Assembly: GCF_030124145.1 (NCBI RefSeq)
Contig: NZ_JASKMS010000028.1
Span: 55,404 to 119,403, forward strand
Length of the DNA stretch: 64,000 nucleotides
Source: Streptomyces sp. 378
Lineage (GTDB): Bacteria > Actinomycetota > Actinomycetes > Streptomycetales > Streptomycetaceae
Direction: 5' to 3'
The position numbers were made by a program, and so were the translations under genes. Positions 60,685 to 64,000 of the stretch are shown in pieces. The notes below the pieces were generated by a model that worked only from the letters and a program-made list of their open reading frames with translations, was not told the DNA's origin and ran no database searches. Numbering within the stretch: the first letter of the stretch is position 1; the number at the start of each line of letters is the position of its first letter.

Positions 60685-61185
60685 TTACGGCAGGCGGGGG
60701 AAGCGGGCCTGGAGGGTCCAGATCGCCGGGTTCTCCGCGAGGTCGTCGTGCAGGTCGGTGAGGTCGGCGATCAGGTCGTGCAGGAAGTCCCGGGCCTCGC
60801 GGCGCAGTTCGGAGTGGGAGACGGTGAGTGCGGGCTCCTCCGCGCGCATCCAGTCGGCCTCGATGTCCACCCACCCGAAACGCCGCTCGAACAGCATCCG
60901 GTCCGTCGACTCGGTGAAGTCCAGCTCCGCCCGCTGCGGCCGGGACGCCCTCGAACCCGCCGGGTCCCGGTCGATCCGCTCCACGATGTCGCACAGCGCC
61001 CACGCGAAGTCGAGCACCGGCACCCATCCCCAGGCCGTGGACACCTCGTGATCCGTCTTGGTGTCCGCCAGATAGACGTCCCCGCAGAACAGGTCGTGCC
61101 GCAGCGCCCGGACGTCCGCGCGGCGGTAGTCGGTCTGCGGCGGGTCCGGAAAGCGGTTGGAGAGGGCGTAGCCGATGTCGAGCAC
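60685..61185 (-). CDS. conserved hypothetical protein (166 aa)
   Basis: Starts at GTG 61185 (LDIGYALSNRF) and ends at FPRLP. Acidic, soluble, with conserved-looking blocks DYRRADVRALRHDLFCGDVYL, GWVPVLDFAWALCDIVERI and FGWVDIEADWM. No known domain recognised. TACGAT about 20 nt upstream may be its -10. Divergent from the M1 peptidase. Confidence 0.65.
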   Translation of the reverse strand: MLDIGYALSNRFPDPPQTDYRRADVRALRHDLFCGDVYLADTKTDHEVSTAWGWVPVLDFAWALCDIVERIDRDPAGSRASRPQRAELDFTESTDRMLFERRFGWVDIEADWMRAEEPALTVSHSELRREARDFLHDLIADLTDLHDDLAENPAIWTLQARFPRLP

Positions 61186-61209
61186 GGAGGTGATGGTGTC
61201 ACGTGATCG

Positions 61210-61215
61210 TAGGAT
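61210..61215 (+). promoter_or_regulatory. leaderless -10 box (TAGGAT)
   Basis: Ends 7 nt before GTG 61223, fixing the start of the M1 peptidase lipoprotein. Confidence 0.55.
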
Positions 61216-61222
61216 CGCGAGC

Positions 61223-62638
61223 GTGGCCCGATCTGTACGTCTTGTCCCCCCGCTGCCCGCGCCCGCCCTGCTCGCCTGCGCTCTCGTGCTCACCGCGTGC
61301 GGCGGCGGGGTGCACGGCACTCCGGGCGGCTCGGGCGTCCGCGACCCGTACTTCCCGAAGGCCGGCAACGGCGGCTACGACGTCGCCCACTACGGCCTGC
61401 GCCTCGCCTACGACCCCGAGGCCCACCACCTCACCGGCACGGCCACCCTCACCGCCCGCGCCACCCAGGACCTCTCCGCCTTCAACCTGGACCTGCTCGG
61501 CATGGAGGTCGAGCAGGTCACCGTCGGTCAGGAGATCGCCCGCTGGAACCGCGCCGGGCAGGAGCTCACCGTCCGGCCGCACGACGACATCGACCGGGAC
61601 GAGACGTTCAGCGTGACCGTCCGCTACTCCGGGGCGCCCGAGACCGTCACCGACCCGGACGGCTCCCGCGAGGGCTGGCTGCGCACCACGGACGGGGTGC
61701 TCGCACTCGGCGAGCCGACGGGGTCGATGGCGTGGTTCCCCGGCAACCACCACCCCTCCGACAAGGCGGCGTACGACCTCGCGGTGACCGTGCCGAAGGG
61801 CCTGCGGGCCGTGTCGAACGGACAGTTGCGAGGCGAGACGACGGCGCGGGGGCGTACGACGTTCGTGTGGCACTCGGGTGAGCCGATGGCGAGCTATCTC
61901 GCCACGCTCGCGATCGGCCGCTTCGAGATCAGTCGCTCCAGGGCGGGGGAGCTGCCCGTGTACACGGCCGTCGACCCGGCCGAGGCGGCGGCGAGCCGGC
62001 CCGTGCTCCGGCGGATTCCGGAGGTGCTGCGGTGGGCGGAGCGACGGTTCGGGCCGTACCCCTTCTCCTCCACCGGCGCGATCGTCGACCGCGCACCCGA
62101 CGTCGGCTACGCCCTGGAGACGCAGAGCCGCCCGGTGTTCCCCGGTGCTCCCGACATGACGCTCCTCGTCCATGAGCTCGCCCACCAGTGGTACGGCGAC
62201 TCCGTCACGCCCGAGAGCTGGCGGGACATGTGGCTCAACGAGGGGTTCGCGACGTACGCGGAGTGGCTGTGGGAGGAGGACCACGGCGGGGACAGCGCCC
62301 GGGAGACGTTCGACGCGCTGTACTCGGGTGCGTACTTCGACACGGAGGAGGCCGGGGAGGAGATCTGGGAGTTTCCCCCGGCGGATCCGCCGAGCGCCGC
62401 GCGGATCTCCGACCCGCCGGTGTACTGGCGGGGGGCGATGGTGCTGCAGAAGGTGCGGGAGGCCGTGGGGGACGCGAGGTTCTTCGGGATTCTCCGGGGC
62501 TGGGCGGCGACCTACCGGCACGGGAACGCCGACACCGCCGACTTCACCGCCTATGTCGAGAAGAGGGCACCCGGGGAGGACTTGGCGGGGGTCTGGGACG
62601 CGTGGCTGTACGGGGAGGGGAAACCGGAGCGGCCCTGA
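61223..62638 (+). CDS. M1-family metallopeptidase lipoprotein
   Basis: 471 residues. Lipoprotein signal with lipobox LTAC (Cys26), N-terminal beta saddle domain and gluzincin domain with VHELAHQWYGD (HExxH) and the third zinc ligand Glu in LNEGFATYAEW. The exopeptidase GxMEN motif is replaced by PTGSMAWFP-type sequence, so specificity is unclear. Surface-anchored aminopeptidase is the best call. Confidence 0.88.
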   Translation: MARSVRLVPPLPAPALLACALVLTACGGGVHGTPGGSGVRDPYFPKAGNGGYDVAHYGLRLAYDPEAHHLTGTATLTARATQDLSAFNLDLLGMEVEQVTVGQEIARWNRAGQELTVRPHDDIDRDETFSVTVRYSGAPETVTDPDGSREGWLRTTDGVLALGEPTGSMAWFPGNHHPSDKAAYDLAVTVPKGLRAVSNGQLRGETTARGRTTFVWHSGEPMASYLATLAIGRFEISRSRAGELPVYTAVDPAEAAASRPVLRRIPEVLRWAERRFGPYPFSSTGAIVDRAPDVGYALETQSRPVFPGAPDMTLLVHELAHQWYGDSVTPESWRDMWLNEGFATYAEWLWEEDHGGDSARETFDALYSGAYFDTEEAGEEIWEFPPADPPSAARISDPPVYWRGAMVLQKVREAVGDARFFGILRGWAATYRHGNADTADFTAYVEKRAPGEDLAGVWDAWLYGEGKPERP

Positions 62639-62649
62639 GGCCTCACGCC

Positions 62650-62722
62650 GGAGCCCCCGGCCCGGTACCCGCGACGCTGTTGGTGCCAACAGCGTCGTCC
62701 GATACCCGCGGCCGGGGGCTCC
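62650..62722. terminator. nested double hairpin between convergent genes
   Basis: Outer arms GGAGCCCCCGGCC/GGCCGGGGGCTCC enclose an inner perfect hairpin CGACGCTGTTGG-TG-CCAACAGCGTCG. Confidence 0.8.
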
Positions 62723-62751
62723 TCACGTCACACGTGGACGGAGGGCGTCCG

Positions 62752-63327
62752 TCAGACGTTCACGCCGAAGTCCTGGGCGATGCCGACCAGGCCCGAGGCG
62801 TAGCCCTGGCCGACCGCGCGGAACTTCCACTCCGCGCCGTTGCGGTACAGCTCGCCGAAGACCATGGCCGTCTCGGTGGCCGCGTCCTCCGACAGGTCGT
62901 AGCGGGCGATCTCCGTGCCGCCGGCCTGGTTGACGATGCGGATGTAGGCGTTGCGCACCTGGCCGAAGTTCTGCGAGCGGTTCTCCGCGTCGTAGATCGA
63001 CACCGGGAAGACGATCTTCTCGATGTCGGCCGGGAGGCCTGCGAGGTTGACGTTGATCGCCTCGTCGTCGCCGGCGCCTTCACCCGTGCGGTTGTCACCG
63101 GTGTGGACGATCGTGCTGTCCGGCGTCTCCTTGTTGTTGAAGAAGACGAAGTGGGCGTCCGAGTAGACCTTGCCCTGCGTGTTGACCGCGATCGCCGAGG
63201 CGTCGAGGTCGAAGTCCGTGCCGGTGGTGGTGCGGACGTCCCAGCCGAGGCCCACGGTGACGGCGGTCAGGCCCGGAGCCTCCTTGGTGAGCGAGACGTT
63301 GCCACCCTTGGACAGGCTTACAGCCAT
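62752..63327 (-). CDS. terD: TerD-family stress/tellurium-resistance protein
   Basis: 191 residues, single TerD domain: VSLSKGGNVSLTKEAPGL, WDVRTTTGTDFDLDASA, GDNRTGEGAGDDEAI with acidic Ca-binding loops. AAGGGA ribosome site. Streptomyces has several terD paralogues linked to calcium homeostasis and development. Confidence 0.93.
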   Translation of the reverse strand: MAVSLSKGGNVSLTKEAPGLTAVTVGLGWDVRTTTGTDFDLDASAIAVNTQGKVYSDAHFVFFNNKETPDSTIVHTGDNRTGEGAGDDEAINVNLAGLPADIEKIVFPVSIYDAENRSQNFGQVRNAYIRIVNQAGGTEIARYDLSEDAATETAMVFGELYRNGAEWKFRAVGQGYASGLVGIAQDFGVNV

Positions 63328-63487
63328 TGTTGGGAGTCCCTTCCCTCGTTTATGTGCGGCAAAGACACTGCGGCATCGAAGCTACAGCTACCTCCATGAA
63401 CGTGGAGAGGGGTACGCGAGGTTCCAGCTCCTTTACTTTCTTTACCGGCGATTATTCGGGTGACGTGGACGGGTCAGGAGCGGGAAC

Positions 63488-63925
63488 ATGGGGGGCATGT
63501 CCGGTCCTCACGTCATCCGCGGCTCCGTCTCCCTGCCCGAGGCCGAGCTCATGTGGCGTTTCTCGCGGTCGTCGGGGCCGGGCGGGCAGCACGTCAACAC
63601 CAGCGACTCCAAGGTCGAGCTGAGCTTCGACCTGGCGAAGACCGAGGCGCTGCCCGCGGTGTGGAAGCAGCGGGCCCTGGAGCGGCTGGCCGGGCGCCTG
63701 GTCGACGGGGTCGTCACCGTGCGGTCGTCCGAGCACCGCTCCCAGTGGCGCAACCGCGAGGCCGCCGCCGTACGCCTCACCGCGCTCCTGGCCGAGGCCA
63801 CCGCACCCCCGCCCAAGCCCCGCAAGCCGACCCGGATTCCCCGGGGCATCAACGAACGGCGGCTGCGCGAGAAGAAGCAGCGCTCGGAGACGAAGCGCGG
63901 ACGCGGCGGGCAGAACTGGGCCTAG
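63488..63925 (+). CDS. arfB: ribosome-rescue peptidyl-tRNA hydrolase ArfB
   Basis: 145 residues: release-factor-like catalytic domain with SGPGGQHVNTSDSKVEL (GGQ) and a basic C-terminal tail (RRLREKKQRSETKRGRGG) that enters the empty mRNA channel. Rescues ribosomes stalled without a stop codon. ATG 63488 has AGGAG nearby; ATG 63497 is an alternative. Confidence 0.92.
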   Translation: MGGMSGPHVIRGSVSLPEAELMWRFSRSSGPGGQHVNTSDSKVELSFDLAKTEALPAVWKQRALERLAGRLVDGVVTVRSSEHRSQWRNREAAAVRLTALLAEATAPPPKPRKPTRIPRGINERRLREKKQRSETKRGRGGQNWA

Positions 63926-63969
63926 GCCCCTTCTGATGGATCTCCGCGGCGTCGCGACGCCCGGCACGC

Positions 63970-64000
63970 TCCCCCGTTCTCGGCTTCGCTCGAACGGGAG
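63970..64000. repeat. Streptomyces extragenic palindrome, cut by the window end
   Basis: CTCCCCCGTTC-TCGGCTTCGCTC-GAACGGGAG: a hairpin with TTCG-type loop, a type of palindrome I recall being widespread in Streptomyces intergenic regions. Confidence 0.55.

Overview
The window is very GC-rich, gene-dense chromosomal DNA of a Streptomyces, close in gene order to the core region of S. coelicolor around nur, rsiG, devA, mshA, phoRP, msiK and terD. Signs are near-total G/C at third codon positions, frequent GTG starts, actinobacterial families (mycothiol biosynthesis, WhiG anti-sigma RsiG, CarD, MsiK, DUF6233, DUF397-style small gene pairs) and many genes without a Shine-Dalgarno sequence whose start codon follows a TANNNT hexamer by 6-8 nt (leaderless transcripts). 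No prophage, CRISPR array or biosynthetic cluster is visible; mobile-element traces are limited to gene remnants.

Layout. 1-3.2 kb: end of a nitrobindin-type gene, the nickel regulator nur, the folate-binding Fe-S protein ygfZ, dtd, and rsiG (c-di-GMP-dependent anti-sigma of WhiG). 3.2-8.1 kb: a 48-bp repeat array, an Eis-type acetyltransferase, and the developmental locus devE / small membrane protein / devA-devB. 8.1-19.9 kb: an accessory-like stretch with a tandem kinase fusion, TetR, a HelD-like protein lacking its ATPase core, RraA, an SGNH hydrolase, a methyltransferase, a GNAT-like protein facing DUF6817-VOC across a 40-bp palindrome, GntR with two small proteins, a TnsA-like remnant, and a reductase/TetR pair. 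20-22 kb: XRE regulator, HBHA-like helical protein and DUF2516, the same order as Rv0474-Rv0476. 22-34.4 kb: receiver-PP2C phosphatase, NlpC/P60 hydrolase, methyltransferase, RTX mini-protein, mshA-ybjN, AraC/DUF2000, YqeB, SnoaL-like, DUF6233, MFS, gpmA. 34.4-38 kb: RNA-ligase-like protein, DinB remnant, YciI plus an ECF42 sigma factor with an apparent frameshift, a nickel-binding DUF4242 protein and a Cys-rich peptide. 38-52 kb: phoU/phoRP, a lipoprotein, carD, ispDF, cysS, rlmB, doxX, a nucleotidyltransferase and msiK. 52-64 kb: WYL/DUF3224 pair, tRNA-Thr(UGU), a truncated GntR with a DUF1648 partner, a streptomycin/hydroxyurea-type kinase, a SoxR-box quinone reductase, an FAD oxidoreductase, a pentapeptide-repeat protein, M1 peptidase, terD and arfB.

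How parts work together. Development and second-messenger control (rsiG, devE/devA/devB), metal and redox control (nur, SoxR-type promoter, mshA, terD), phosphate control (phoU/phoRP with a shared PHO box) and housekeeping (isoprenoid, CysRS, rRNA methylation) are interleaved. Several divergent regulator/target pairs carry palindromic operators between them.

Two recurring features stand out. First, five unrelated tandem-repeat arrays (units of 48, 21, 243, 74 and 208 bp) each abut the 3' end of a gene, and two of them look derived from that gene's last codons including its stop. Second, at least 21 genes carry the leaderless promoter signature. The strongest protein-level oddities are the HelD-like protein without Walker A, the double-kinase fusion and the frameshifted ECF42 gene.
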